NCBI RefSeq assembly: GCF_006442205.1
Contig: NZ_VFVR01000020.1
Location: 1-37,082, forward strand
Source of the DNA: Mesorhizobium sp. B2-3-12
GTDB lineage: Bacteria; Pseudomonadota; Alphaproteobacteria; Rhizobiales; Rhizobiaceae
Direction of reading: 5' to 3'
Length of the DNA stretch: 37,082 nucleotides
The notes under the pieces were generated by a model that was not told the origin of the DNA, made no database searches, and saw nothing but the letters and a program-made list of their open reading frames with translations. Position 1 is the stretch's first letter. Every line of letters starts with the position of its first letter. A program made the translations under genes and the position numbers. Positions 25,683-35,604 of this stretch are shown here, piece by piece.

Positions 25683-27713
25683 ATGATGACCGACGCCAGC
25701 CTCCACCTCGTCGAAGCGACGATCGACCAACTGCGCCAGGCGCTCGACGGGGGCACGGTCACCAGCGTCGAGTTGGTCGCGGCCTATCTCAGGCGCATCG
25801 CGCATTTCGACAGGCACGGCATTGCGCTGAACGCCGTGCCCGTGCTCAACCCCGCCATGTTCGAGGAAGCCGCCGCTTCCGACCAGCGGCGCCGGCAAGG
25901 CAGGACGCTCGGTCCCCTCGACGGCATCCCCTACACCGCCAAGGACAGCTACAAGGTCAAGGGCTTGACGGTAGCCGCCGGCTCGCCCGCCTTCGAGCAT
26001 CTCGTCGCCAATGAGGACGCCTTCACCATTGCGCGTCTGCGGGCCGGCGGCGCGGTGCTGATCGGCCTCACCAACATGCCGCCCATGGCCAATGGCGGCA
26101 TGCAGCGCGGCATCTATGGCCGCGCCGAAAGCCCGTACAATGCCGACTACCTGACCGCCGCTTTCGCCTCGGGCTCCTCCAATGGTTCGGGCACCGCGAC
26201 GGCGGCCAGCTTCGCCGCTTTCGGCTTGGGCGAAGAAACCTGGTCGTCCGGCCGCGCGCCGGCCACCAACAACGCGCTGGTCGCCTATACGCCCTCGCGC
26301 GGCGTCATCTCGGTGCGCGGCAACTGGCCGCTGGTGCCGACCATGGATGTGGTCGTGCCGCACACGCGCGGCGTGCCCGACATGCTGGAACTGCTCGATG
26401 TCATCGTCGCCGATGATCCGGAAACGAGAGGCGATTTCTGGCGCGCCCAACCCTGGGTGGCGCTGCCCAGGAGTTCCGACTTGCGCCCACCGCGTTACAC
26501 CGATCTGGCGCTGAAGGGGTCGCTCAAAGGCAAACGGCTCGGCGTGCCCAGAATGTATATCGGCCGCGACAGCGAGGCCGACCGCCCGATCGAAACCCGC
26601 GCCTCGGTGCTTGATCTATGGGAGCAGGCGGCGACGGATTTGCGCCGGCTCGGCGCCGAGGTGGTCGAGGTCGATTTCCCCGTCGTCTCCAACTATGAGC
26701 GTGACCGCCCGGGCGCGCGAACCATGGTCGAGCGTGGACTGGTGCCGGCGGATTTCGCCGACCGTGAACTCTGGGATCTCAGCATCTGGGGCTGGGACGA
26801 TTTTCTGCGCGCCAATGCCGACCCCGCCTTGCCCGATCTCACTGCGGTCGACGGCCCGAAAATCTTTCCACGGCCGCCGGGCACGCTGCCCGACCGCTAT
26901 GAAGGCGGCTTCGATCTCAAGGAATATGTCGAGCGGGCGAAGACCGGCGTCACGCCGTTGGCCGACATCTCCACGATCGAAGACGGCATCAAGGGACTTG
27001 AAGCGACACGGCGCATCGATTTCGAGGACTGGCTGCACGCCAACCGCCTCGATGCCGTGGTGCTGCCGGCCGCCGCCGATGTCGGGCCGGCGGATGCCGA
27101 CGTCAATGAAGACTCCGCCGATCTTGCGTGGCGCAATGGCACCTGGGTCGCCAATGGCAATCTGGTCTGGCGCCATTTCGGCATCCCGACCGTCACCGTG
27201 CCGATGGGCACCATGGCCGACATCGGCATGCCGGTCGGCCTCACCTTCGCCGGCAAGGCCTATGACGACGAAAACCTGCTGCGCATGGCCGGCGACTACG
27301 AACGTTCCACGCAGCGCCGCACACGCCCGCCGCGCACGCCTGAACTGGCCGACGATGTGTTTCCGCACCGCCCCACCGAAGCCGGCAGTGGCGGAGCGCC
27401 CGCGCTCACCATCAAGCTTGCGGCCGAGACGAGTAGTTCGGGCGATCAGGACGAGATCGCCATCACCGTGGACTTGTCTGTCGATGAAACCGACGCGGGG
27501 AACGCCAGCGTCTTGGTACACGTCAACGGAGAGCCCATCGCGATCCAACTGAGCGGCGCGCGGTTCACCGGCCGGACGCTCGTTCCGACCAGCGAGCATC
27601 GGCGCTTCCACAGCGTCTGGCGCGGCTCCTACGGCTCGATCGTGACGGCGGTGGTGCGGGTGGAAGATGGACGCACCGCCGGCGCCTATGTGGTTACGGG
27701 TGGCATTGGCTGA
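25683..27713 (+). CDS. Amidase-signature enzyme with C-terminal extension
   Basis: A 676-residue amidase. The Ser-cisSer-Lys triad is visible: Lys in YTAKDSYK, and the Ser-rich loop SGSSNGSGTATAASFAAFGLGEETWSS. Amidases hydrolyse carboxamides, and substrates vary widely. Typical members have about 450-550 residues; here a beta-rich tail of about 110 residues (from about 565) follows after a GSGG linker. GGGAG lies 3 nt before ATG 25683 (25686 is an alternative). It closes the importer cluster, so it may split an amide derivative of the imported compound (inference). Confidence 0.9.
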   Translation: MMTDASLHLVEATIDQLRQALDGGTVTSVELVAAYLRRIAHFDRHGIALNAVPVLNPAMFEEAAASDQRRRQGRTLGPLDGIPYTAKDSYKVKGLTVAAGSPAFEHLVANEDAFTIARLRAGGAVLIGLTNMPPMANGGMQRGIYGRAESPYNADYLTAAFASGSSNGSGTATAASFAAFGLGEETWSSGRAPATNNALVAYTPSRGVISVRGNWPLVPTMDVVVPHTRGVPDMLELLDVIVADDPETRGDFWRAQPWVALPRSSDLRPPRYTDLALKGSLKGKRLGVPRMYIGRDSEADRPIETRASVLDLWEQAATDLRRLGAEVVEVDFPVVSNYERDRPGARTMVERGLVPADFADRELWDLSIWGWDDFLRANADPALPDLTAVDGPKIFPRPPGTLPDRYEGGFDLKEYVERAKTGVTPLADISTIEDGIKGLEATRRIDFEDWLHANRLDAVVLPAAADVGPADADVNEDSADLAWRNGTWVANGNLVWRHFGIPTVTVPMGTMADIGMPVGLTFAGKAYDDENLLRMAGDYERSTQRRTRPPRTPELADDVFPHRPTEAGSGGAPALTIKLAAETSSSGDQDEIAITVDLSVDETDAGNASVLVHVNGEPIAIQLSGARFTGRTLVPTSEHRRFHSVWRGSYGSIVTAVVRVEDGRTAGAYVVTGGIG

Positions 27714-27737
27714 GTGTCAGCCCCTGTCGATTCGTCA

Positions 27738-27908
27738 TCCTAGGGCGGAGCAAGGAGCGAAGCGACGCGGCGCAGACCCTAGGATCCATGCCGGGACTCT
27801 GGGGCGCCGCCACGGTACAGAATTCTGCTCCGCTGCACACTTCGATAGACGTCACGGAATGGATCCTAGGGTTCCGCGACGGAGCTTCGCTCCTGCTACG
27901 CCCTAGGA
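27738..27908. repeat. Large intergenic inverted repeat
   Basis: A left arm at about 27738-27789 (starting TCCTAGGGCGGAGCAAGGAG) and a right arm at about 27859-27908 (ending CTACGCCCTAGGA) are imperfect inverted copies. Both ends carry CCTAGG, and GGATCC sits inside each arm. It fills most of the gap between the amidase and the ThuA-like gene and looks like a rhizobial intergenic repeat unit. No gene is in it. Confidence 0.7.
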
Positions 27909-27932
27909 AGTCGCGGGAAGCCACGCCAGCTG

Positions 27933-28580
27933 CTACCCCCGCGCGGCCCACAGCAAACCACGCTCCATCATCAGCGCCATCTCCGGCACCGCGAACTCAT
28001 CCGCGGTGTGACCAAGCGAACTGTAAAAAACCTTGCCCGCGCCGTACCTGCGCTTCCAGACCACCGGCATGACGACGCCGCCAATGCCCGGGAAATGCGC
28101 ATCGCTGAAGGTGGTTGTCGCCAGCACCTCGTTGCTCGGGTCGACATGCATGTAATATTGCTCCGACCGATAGGCGAAATCGCCGAGGCCTTTCGTGATC
28201 GGATCGTCCGGCCGGGTGATGACGACGGTGTAGTCGATGATGTTGCCGGGATGCGCGACCCATTGGCCGCCGGTCATGAACTGATAATCGGGCTCGCCAC
28301 GAAAACTGTCGCCCATGGTGCCGTGGAAGCCGCCGAGCCCGCTTCCCCCGCGAACGGCCTGCGTCAGGTTCTTCAGCTCGGCCTTTTCGATCGTCGACAT
28401 GGTGATGACGGGCACGATGAGATCGAAGAACGACAACTCCGGATCGGCGAACATCGCCGTTCCCTGGCCGAGCGTGACCGTGAAGCCGTTGCGCTCCAGC
28501 ATGTCGCGCACGACATTGGCGCTGCGCTCAGGCGTGTGGCCTTCCCAGCCGCCCCACGCGATCAACGCCGTCTTCGCCAT
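27933..28580 (-). CDS. ThuA-like domain protein
   Basis: A 215-residue protein of the ThuA (trehalose utilisation) family, which has a class I glutamine-amidotransferase-like fold. Seen: IAWGGWEGHTPERSA at the N-terminus, GLGGFHGTMGDSF around residue 80, GGQWVAHPG, EQYYMHVDP and GKVFYSSLGHTADEF, all typical of the family. ThuA proteins take part in disaccharide breakdown in rhizobia; the exact reaction of this member is unknown. GGAGG lies 8 nt before the ATG. It is followed by no same-strand gene before the repeat. Confidence 0.88.
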   Translation of the reverse strand: MAKTALIAWGGWEGHTPERSANVVRDMLERNGFTVTLGQGTAMFADPELSFFDLIVPVITMSTIEKAELKNLTQAVRGGSGLGGFHGTMGDSFRGEPDYQFMTGGQWVAHPGNIIDYTVVITRPDDPITKGLGDFAYRSEQYYMHVDPSNEVLATTTFSDAHFPGIGGVVMPVVWKRRYGAGKVFYSSLGHTADEFAVPEMALMMERGLLWAARG

Positions 28581-28631
28581 GCCGTGAACCTCCGAACCGC
28601 CCGCCGCGTCGATGGTTACACGGCGCGGCCG

Positions 28632-29654
28632 TCAGCGCCAGCCCAGCCCCGGCGCGACATGGGTCAGTATCGCCTCGATGACATGGGCGTTGTAGTCGAC
28701 GCCGAGCTGGTTGGGCACGGTGAGCAGCAGCGTGTCGGCCTCGGCGATCGCCTCGTCCTGCGCCAGTTCCTTGATCAGCACGTCGGGTTCGGCGGCGTAG
28801 CTGCGGCCGAAGATCGCCCGCGTGTTCTCCTCGATAAAGCCGATCTGGTCGCGGCTTTCATTGCCGCGGCCGAAATAGGCGCGGTCGCGGTCGTCGACCA
28901 GCGCGAAGATGCTGCGGCTGACCGAGACGCGCGGCTCGCGCTTGTGCCCGGCCGCCTTCCAGGCCTCGCGATAGATACGGATCTGCTCCGCCTGCTGGAC
29001 ATGGAACGGCTTGCCGCTCTCGTCGAATTTCAGCGTCGAGCTCTGCAAATTCATGCCGAGCTTGGCCGCCCATTCCGAGGTGGCGTTGGTGGCCGCACCC
29101 CACCAGATGCGCTCGCGCAGGCCTTCCGAATGCGGCTCGAGCCTGAGCAGGCCGGGCGGGTTGGGGAACATAGGCCGTGGATTGGGCTGGGCAAAACCTT
29201 CGCCGCGCAACGTGTCGAGGAAAACCTCGGCGTGATGGCGCGCCATGTCGGCGTCGCTCTGGCCCTCCTGCGGCGCATAGCCGAAATAGCGCCAGCCATC
29301 GATGACCTGCTCGGGCGAACCGCGGCTGATGCCGAGCTGCAGCCGCCCGCCGGCGATGATGTCGGCGGCGCCCGCGTCCTCTGCCATGTAGAGCGGGTTC
29401 TCGTAGCGCATGTCGATGACCGCCGTGCCGAGCTCGATGCGGCTGGTCTTGGCGCCGGCGGCGGCCAGCAGCGGGAATGGCGAGGCGAGCTGGCGCGCGA
29501 AGTGGTGCACGCGGAAATAAGCCCCGTCGGCGCCAAGCTGCTCGGCGGCGACAGCGAGATCGATGGATTGCAGCAGCGCGTCCGAAGCCGAACGCACCTG
29601 CGATTGCGACGAGGGCGTCCAATGCCCGAATGACAGGAAACCGATTTTTTTCAT
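28632..29654 (-). CDS. Luciferase-like (LLM class) flavin-dependent oxidoreductase
   Basis: A 340-residue TIM-barrel flavin monooxygenase of the bacterial luciferase family. It begins KKIGFLSFGHW and shows YFRVHHFARQ, LGTAVIDMRYENPLYMAEDAGAADIIAGGRLQLGISRGSPEQ and DTLLLTVPNQLG, all characteristic. It uses reduced FMN to oxidise an organic substrate that cannot be named. AGGA lies just upstream of ATG 29654. It is 51 bp ahead of the ThuA-like gene on the same strand, so the two may be co-transcribed. Confidence 0.92.
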   Translation of the reverse strand: MKKIGFLSFGHWTPSSQSQVRSASDALLQSIDLAVAAEQLGADGAYFRVHHFARQLASPFPLLAAAGAKTSRIELGTAVIDMRYENPLYMAEDAGAADIIAGGRLQLGISRGSPEQVIDGWRYFGYAPQEGQSDADMARHHAEVFLDTLRGEGFAQPNPRPMFPNPPGLLRLEPHSEGLRERIWWGAATNATSEWAAKLGMNLQSSTLKFDESGKPFHVQQAEQIRIYREAWKAAGHKREPRVSVSRSIFALVDDRDRAYFGRGNESRDQIGFIEENTRAIFGRSYAAEPDVLIKELAQDEAIAEADTLLLTVPNQLGVDYNAHVIEAILTHVAPGLGWR

Positions 29655-29776
29655 GGTCCTGAAGTATATGCCGGCGGCACATGCTTCAATGGCGAAAGAT
29701 GAGGGTTACACACCGTCGCCCTCTCGACACCAAATGTTCGCGATACCGAAGTGCCAAAACCGCTGTGGAGGATGGG

Positions 29777-30859
29777 ATGCTCGGAGGAATCCGCATCATC
29801 GAGATCGAGGCGCTGGGTCCGGCGCCCTTCACCGGCATGCTGCTCGCCGATCTTGGCGCCGATGTCATCGTCGTCCACCGCAAGCAGGCGTCCATGCCGG
29901 GCGCGCCCGAACGCTCGCTGCTCGATCGCGGCAAGCGCTCCATCGCGCTCGACCTCAAGGACGCCGGCGACGTGGCCGTGCTGATGCGCCTGATCGCCAC
30001 CGCCGACGGGCTGATCGAGGGGTTCCGGCCCGGCGTGATGGAACGTCTTGGGCTTGATCCGGATGCCTGCCACGCGGCCAACCCGAAGCTGGTCTACGGC
30101 CGCATGACCGGCTGGGGCCAGGACGGACCGCTCGCCGCCACAGCGGGCCACGACATGAACTATACCGGCGTATCGGGCGCGCTCTGGTACGCGTCCCCGC
30201 CGGGAGAGCCGCCCATGGCGCCGCCGACGCTCACCGGCGACATAGGCGGCGGCGCGCTTTATCTGGTCATCGGCATGCTGGCCGGCATCGTCAAGGCCCG
30301 CGCCGGCGGCCAGGGCACCGTGGTCGACGCTGCGATCGTCGACGGCTCGGCGCACATGATGAACCTGCTGATGTCGCTCGGCCAGTCTGGCGCGCTCGCA
30401 GCGGAACGCGGTCAGAGCCTGCTCGACGGGCCGCATTGGTGCCGCGTCTACCGAACGTCGGATAGCGGCTTCGTCAGCGTCCAGTGCCTGGAGCCGAAAT
30501 TCTATGCGCTCTTCCTCGACAGGCTGGGCCTTGCCGCCGATCCGCAATTCGCCAACCAGTTCGATCGTGATCTGTGGCCCGGGCTTTGCGAGCGGCTGGC
30601 CGCGATCTTCGCCACCAAACCGCGCGACGAATGGGTCAAGCTGTTCGAAGGGTCCGACGCCTGCGTCGGGCCGGTTCTCAGCCCCCATGAAGCAGCCCTG
30701 CATCCGCACATGGCCGTGCGCGGCACATGGCTGACGGCGGACGGCGTCCTGCAGGCCGCGGCCGCGCCGCGCTTTTCCGACTGGCAACAAAAGACCCCGG
30801 CGAGAAGCCCCGCGCGCGGCGAACATGATGCCGAAATCCGTGCGGGCCTGGCGCGTTGA
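29777..30859 (+). CDS. CaiB/BaiF CoA transferase, alpha-methylacyl-CoA racemase-like
   Basis: A 360-residue protein with MLGGIRIIEIEALGPAPFTGMLLADLGADVI at the start, typical of family III CoA transferases. GHDMNYTGVSGAL and TGDIGGGALYLVIGM match the catalytic His and Asp regions of alpha-methylacyl-CoA racemases, so epimerisation of a branched acyl-CoA is the best guess. GGAGG lies 5 nt before ATG 29777; the frame is open upstream but without support. It is divergent from the flavin oxidoreductase gene and 10 nt ahead of the deformylase-like gene. Confidence 0.9.
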   Translation: MLGGIRIIEIEALGPAPFTGMLLADLGADVIVVHRKQASMPGAPERSLLDRGKRSIALDLKDAGDVAVLMRLIATADGLIEGFRPGVMERLGLDPDACHAANPKLVYGRMTGWGQDGPLAATAGHDMNYTGVSGALWYASPPGEPPMAPPTLTGDIGGGALYLVIGMLAGIVKARAGGQGTVVDAAIVDGSAHMMNLLMSLGQSGALAAERGQSLLDGPHWCRVYRTSDSGFVSVQCLEPKFYALFLDRLGLAADPQFANQFDRDLWPGLCERLAAIFATKPRDEWVKLFEGSDACVGPVLSPHEAALHPHMAVRGTWLTADGVLQAAAAPRFSDWQQKTPARSPARGEHDAEIRAGLAR

Positions 30860-30869
30860 GACGAGGTCC

Positions 30870-31370
30870 ATGGCGGTTCGATCGATCATAAAATTCCCCA
30901 ACCCCCTGCTGCGCGCCGTCGCCGAGCCTGTGGAGTTGTTCGACGGCGGCTTGAAGGATCTGGCCGGCGACCTTATCGACACCATGCACGCGGCGCCGGG
31001 GATCGGCATCACCGGCCCGCATATCGGCGTTTTGAAACGCCTGGTCGTCATCCAGCTCCCGTCCGATACGGAACCCGGAATCTACGTAAATCCATCCGTC
31101 ATCCAGGCCTCGACCGAGATGATCCGCCACGCGGAAGGCAGCGTTTCGATGCCCGGCGTCACCGAGGACATCGAGCGGCACGTCCGCATCCGCGTCCGCT
31201 ATCAGGATCTCGACGGCAATGAGCGGTTCGAGGACGCCGAGGGTCTGCTGGCGGTTTGCCACCAGCATGAAATCGATCAGCTCGACGGGCTGTTCTGGAC
31301 GCACAGGCTGACGCGCCTCAAGCGCGACCGGCTGGTCAAGCGCTACGGCAAGCTGATGCGAGCCTCAGAT

Positions 31371-31385
<15 letters not shown>
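30870..31385 (+). CDS. Peptide-deformylase-like protein with altered metal site
   Basis: A 171-residue protein clearly of the peptide deformylase fold: FPNPLLRAVAEPV at the start and all three motif regions in place. The active-site motifs are changed. Motif 1 is GIGITGPHIG, with His51 in place of Gln. Motif 2 is EGSVS, with Ser91 in place of the metal-binding Cys of EGCLS. Motif 3 is QHEIDQ, keeping His133 and Glu134 but with Gln137 in place of the second His. Two of three metal ligands are lost, so normal deformylation of formyl-Met is unlikely. It sits 10 nt after the CoA transferase. Its stop overlaps the facing ABC-ATPase gene by 15 bp. Confidence 0.9.
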
Positions 31386-32432
<1,047 letters not shown>

Positions 32433-32441
32433 CGGATCCCC

Positions 32442-33254
32442 TCAGCCTTTCACGCTGCCCAGCGTCATGCCGCGCACGATCTGCCCCTGCACCAGGACGC
32501 CAAGCACGATCATCGGCAGCATGATCAAGGTGGCGGCAGCGGTCAGCGCACCCCATTGGATGCCTTGGAATGTCAAGAACGAGGTGATCGAGACCGGCAG
32601 GGTCTGCGTGGCGCGACCGGTCAGCACCAGGGCGACGAAAAACTCGTTCCAGGTGAACAACACGCACAGGATCAGCGTCGCGACGATGCCGCCGCGCGCC
32701 GCCGGCAGGTAGACATGCCAGAACACGCTGAACTCGCGCGCGCCGTCGACGCGGGCCGCATCGCGCAATTCCTTCGGGATGTCGTCGAAGAAGGTGATCA
32801 GCAGCGAGATCGCGAACGGCACGTTGACGAAGGCATAGGCGGCGATCAGCAGCCAATGCTGGTTGAGCGCGCCGATGCGGGTCGCCAGGTAATACATCGG
32901 AATGACGAACAGCAGCGCCGGCGCGATGCGCAGGCTAAGGATGAATTTCTCCTTCGAACGGCGCAGGTCGCCCGGCTGCTGCGCCAGCCCGTAGGCGGCG
33001 ATCGAGCCGATGGCGACCGCCAGCGCGCTGGACAGGATGGAGATGATGAAGGAATTGGCGAAGGCGCTGAGGAAGCCGCGATTGGCGAACACCGTGCGGT
33101 AATTGTCGAGCGTCGGACTGAACAGCCAGACCGGCGGAATGGCGAAGGCGTCGCGCGTCGTCTTGAACGAGGTCACCACCACCCAGTAGAGCGGGAACAG
33201 CACCGCCAGCAAAAGCATGAGCAGCCCGACATAGAAAATCGCGCGCCGGCCCAT
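32442..33254 (-). CDS. Carbohydrate ABC transporter permease (MalG type)
   Basis: A 270-residue inner-membrane permease with six likely membrane segments. LFPLYWVVVTSFKT at the N-terminus and AARVDGAREFSVFWHVYLPAARGG (the EAA loop that contacts the ATPase) identify the MalG type. ATG 33254 overlaps the upstream permease stop as ATGA. A longer frame runs upstream through the partner permease, but it is a shadow. Confidence 0.94.
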   Translation of the reverse strand: MGRRAIFYVGLLMLLLAVLFPLYWVVVTSFKTTRDAFAIPPVWLFSPTLDNYRTVFANRGFLSAFANSFIISILSSALAVAIGSIAAYGLAQQPGDLRRSKEKFILSLRIAPALLFVIPMYYLATRIGALNQHWLLIAAYAFVNVPFAISLLITFFDDIPKELRDAARVDGAREFSVFWHVYLPAARGGIVATLILCVLFTWNEFFVALVLTGRATQTLPVSITSFLTFQGIQWGALTAAATLIMLPMIVLGVLVQGQIVRGMTLGSVKG

Positions 33255-34129
33255 CAGCGCTCTCCCGCTTTCGGAAACAGAACGCTGTACATGGTCAGGA
33301 GCGCGACATTGGTGAAGATGGTCAGGATCACGGCGATGGCCAGTGCGTAGGAAATGTCGAAATTGGTGAAGGCGACGATGTAGCCGTAATAGTTCAGCGT
33401 CTCGGTCGACAGCGCCGGCCCGCCGCGTGTCATGATGTAGAACAGGTCGAAGGCCTTGATGCTGTCGATCGCCCGGATCAGCGCGACGATGGCGAGCGCC
33501 CGGCGCAGCATCGGCAACAGCACATACCAGGTCACCTGCCATTCGCGCGCGCCGTCGACACGGGCGGCGTTCAAGGGATCGGTGGGCGCCGATTCCAGCG
33601 CCGCCATCACCAAGAGGATGACGAAAGGCGTCCATTGCCAGATATCGGCGATCAGCACGGCGAACAGCGCGATCCGAGGGCTGCCCAGCCAGTCGACCTG
33701 GGCTATCCCGGCCAGCGACAGCAGGTAGTTCGCCATGCCGGTGGCGGGATCGAACAGGAAGCGCCAGGTCAGTCCGACGACGACCGGCGTCATGATGATG
33801 GGCACCAGCAGCAGCGTCCTGACCAGCCGCTTCATGGCGAAGTCGCGATCGAGGAACAGCACGACGGCAAGCCCGAGCGCGATCTCGATGATAGTTGCCA
33901 GCGCGGTGAACAGCACCGTGCGCCACAGTGCCGCCATGGCGCGCGGATCGCCGAAGAAACGCAGATAATTGTCGAGACCGACGAACTTCTCGCGCCCGGC
34001 GCGCATCAGCGACAGATCGTGCAGCGAAATCCAGATCACGAACAGCGTCAGCGCGACCGATGCCACGGTGAGGCAGACGATGATCGGCTGGAAGAAGTGC
34101 TTCGTCGGGTCCGACGCTGTTGTTGCCAC
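33254..34129 (-). CDS. Carbohydrate ABC transporter permease (MalF type)
   Basis: A 291-residue inner-membrane permease with about six membrane segments (first at about 15-37). NAARVDGAREWQVTWYVLLPMLRR is the EAA loop. It begins at GTG 34129 with a weak ribosome site. A hairpin-forming repeat lies between it and the binding-protein gene, which could set the lower permease expression usual for such operons. Confidence 0.93.
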   Translation of the reverse strand: MATTASDPTKHFFQPIIVCLTVASVALTLFVIWISLHDLSLMRAGREKFVGLDNYLRFFGDPRAMAALWRTVLFTALATIIEIALGLAVVLFLDRDFAMKRLVRTLLLVPIIMTPVVVGLTWRFLFDPATGMANYLLSLAGIAQVDWLGSPRIALFAVLIADIWQWTPFVILLVMAALESAPTDPLNAARVDGAREWQVTWYVLLPMLRRALAIVALIRAIDSIKAFDLFYIMTRGGPALSTETLNYYGYIVAFTNFDISYALAIAVILTIFTNVALLTMYSVLFPKAGER

Positions 34130-34156
34130 GGTCTCAATCCATCCGGTGAGAATCTC

Positions 34157-34191
34157 GCCCTGCCGCGCACAGGGAGCGCACGCGGCAGGGC
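34157..34191 (-). promoter_or_regulatory. Stem-loop between binding-protein and permease genes
   Basis: GCCCTGCCGCG (34157-34167) and CGCGGCAGGGC (34181-34191) form a perfect 11-bp stem around 13 nt, in the 74-bp gap after the binding-protein stop. Such hairpins commonly stabilise the upstream binding-protein message or attenuate transcription into the permeases. There is no T-tract, so full termination is less likely. Confidence 0.55.
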
Positions 34192-34203
34192 ACGCGCGCC
34201 CGC

Positions 34204-35496
34204 CTAGCGGGCGAGCGCGGCGTTGTTGGCCTCGTCCGCCTCCTTGAGGGCGTCGGCGGCGCTGGCCGTGCCGGCAAGCGCCTTGGAGACGGCGATGCCG
34301 GTGTTGTTGATGATCTCGTTGGCCTGCTCGACCGTCGGCAGATATTGCGGATTGCCGGCGTTGATGGCGGCGATCATGCCATCCCTGAAGGCGCCGTAGC
34401 GCTTGCCGAAAGCCTCGCCGTTCAGCACCGAAAGGGATGTCACGCCGGAGTTGGGATCGGTTTCGATCGCCTTCAGCTGCTGCTCCTTGGCGGTCGCCCA
34501 GGCCGCGAACAAGGCTGCCGCTTCCTGGTTCTTGGATTCGGCCGAGACATACATCGAATGCACGGCGAGCGATGACGAGCCGCCCTTTGGCGAGGCGGAC
34601 TTCATCGGCACCGGCACATAGCCGACCTTGCCGACGACGGTGGAGACGCTGGGATCCTCGTTATAGGCGCCGTTGACGGTGGCATCGAGCGTGATCGCCG
34701 CCTTGCCTTGCTGGAACAGCAGCCGGTTTTCTTCCCAGCCGAAATTGGCGACGCCGACCGGGCCGTAATCCTTCAGCACCTTGGTGAAGGCATCGAGCGC
34801 GGCGACGCCCTCCGGCGTTGCCAGCGCCGACTTGCCGCCGGTATCGAGGAACGAGCCACCAAAACCCCAGAGATAGGCTGCCCAGACATAGACGCCCTGG
34901 ATGCCTTGCTGGCCGCGCATGGTGATGCCGGCGATCTGCTTGTTGGTCTTCTCCGAAATGGTCCTGGCCGCGTTTTCGATGTCGTCGAACGTCTTCGGCG
35001 CGGCAAGCCCATACTGCTCGAACAGATCCTTGCGGTACATGACGAAGGTGCTCTCGCCATAGACCGGGAGCCCGTAGACCTTGCCGTCGACGATGTTGGT
35101 GTTGAAGTAGCCGGGCACGAAATCGGCCTTGTCGAAGTTCTCCTTGTGCTTGGCCAGGAAATCGTCGAGCGGCACGATATAGCCGGACTTCACGAAGCCC
35201 GGCAGGTAGATGATGTTGTTCTGGACGACGTCGTAGCGGCCGGACTTAGAGGAGAATTCGAGCAGTTCCTTGGCCGTGATGTCCTGCTCGGGCACGATCT
35301 CGAGCGCCACGTCGATCCCGGTCACCTGCTTGAATTCCGGCAACAGCCTCTGGATGGCATCGGTCGTCGGATGGCCTTCGAGCAGCACCGACAACTGCAC
35401 CCCGTCGAACGGCTTGTCTTGCGCCAGGGCCGGCAAGGCCGTGGCAAGCGCGGCCGCAGCCACGGTAAGCATCAACACATTGCGTCTGTTCAGCAT
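34204..35496 (-). CDS. Extracellular sugar-binding protein (MalE type)
   Basis: A 430-residue periplasmic binding protein of family 1. A signal peptide ends at ALA25, before QDKPFDGVQLSVL. The fold is clear from GHPTTDAIQRLLPEFKQVTGI, YDVVQNNIIYLPGF, VDGKVYGLPVYGESTFVMYRKDLFEQYG and a C-terminal helical lobe. GGGAGA lies about 7 nt before ATG 35496; an ATG at 35511 is less likely. It should supply a sugar or polyol to the permeases below it. The ligand is unknown, but nanE upstream hints at an amino sugar. Confidence 0.94.
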   Translation of the reverse strand: MLNRRNVLMLTVAAAALATALPALAQDKPFDGVQLSVLLEGHPTTDAIQRLLPEFKQVTGIDVALEIVPEQDITAKELLEFSSKSGRYDVVQNNIIYLPGFVKSGYIVPLDDFLAKHKENFDKADFVPGYFNTNIVDGKVYGLPVYGESTFVMYRKDLFEQYGLAAPKTFDDIENAARTISEKTNKQIAGITMRGQQGIQGVYVWAAYLWGFGGSFLDTGGKSALATPEGVAALDAFTKVLKDYGPVGVANFGWEENRLLFQQGKAAITLDATVNGAYNEDPSVSTVVGKVGYVPVPMKSASPKGGSSSLAVHSMYVSAESKNQEAAALFAAWATAKEQQLKAIETDPNSGVTSLSVLNGEAFGKRYGAFRDGMIAAINAGNPQYLPTVEQANEIINNTGIAVSKALAGTASAADALKEADEANNAALAR

Positions 35497-35555
35497 TTTT
35501 TCGTCTCCCATTGTTGGGCCGCTTTGGCCTCGTTTCAAATTCCCGTTGTCTGTTC

Positions 35556-35604
35556 GAGCATGATCTTTTCCGAAAACCGGCAACCACTTTTCGGGATCAT
35601 GCTC
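35556..35604. repeat. Rhizobial-type palindromic repeat overlapping a gene end
   Basis: GAGCATGATCTTTTCCGAAA begins an imperfect palindrome that ends TTTTCGGGATCATGCTC, with complementary ends GAGCATGATC/GATCATGCTC. I associate this repeat with many intergenic sites in Rhizobiales. Here its right arm contains the TGA stop (35597-35599) of the Gfo/Idh/MocA gene, so the repeat defines that gene's 3' end. Confidence 0.7.

Noticed and set aside
28008..29633. 541-residue plus-strand frame
   Set aside because: Antisense to the ThuA-like and luciferase-like genes, which both match known families.
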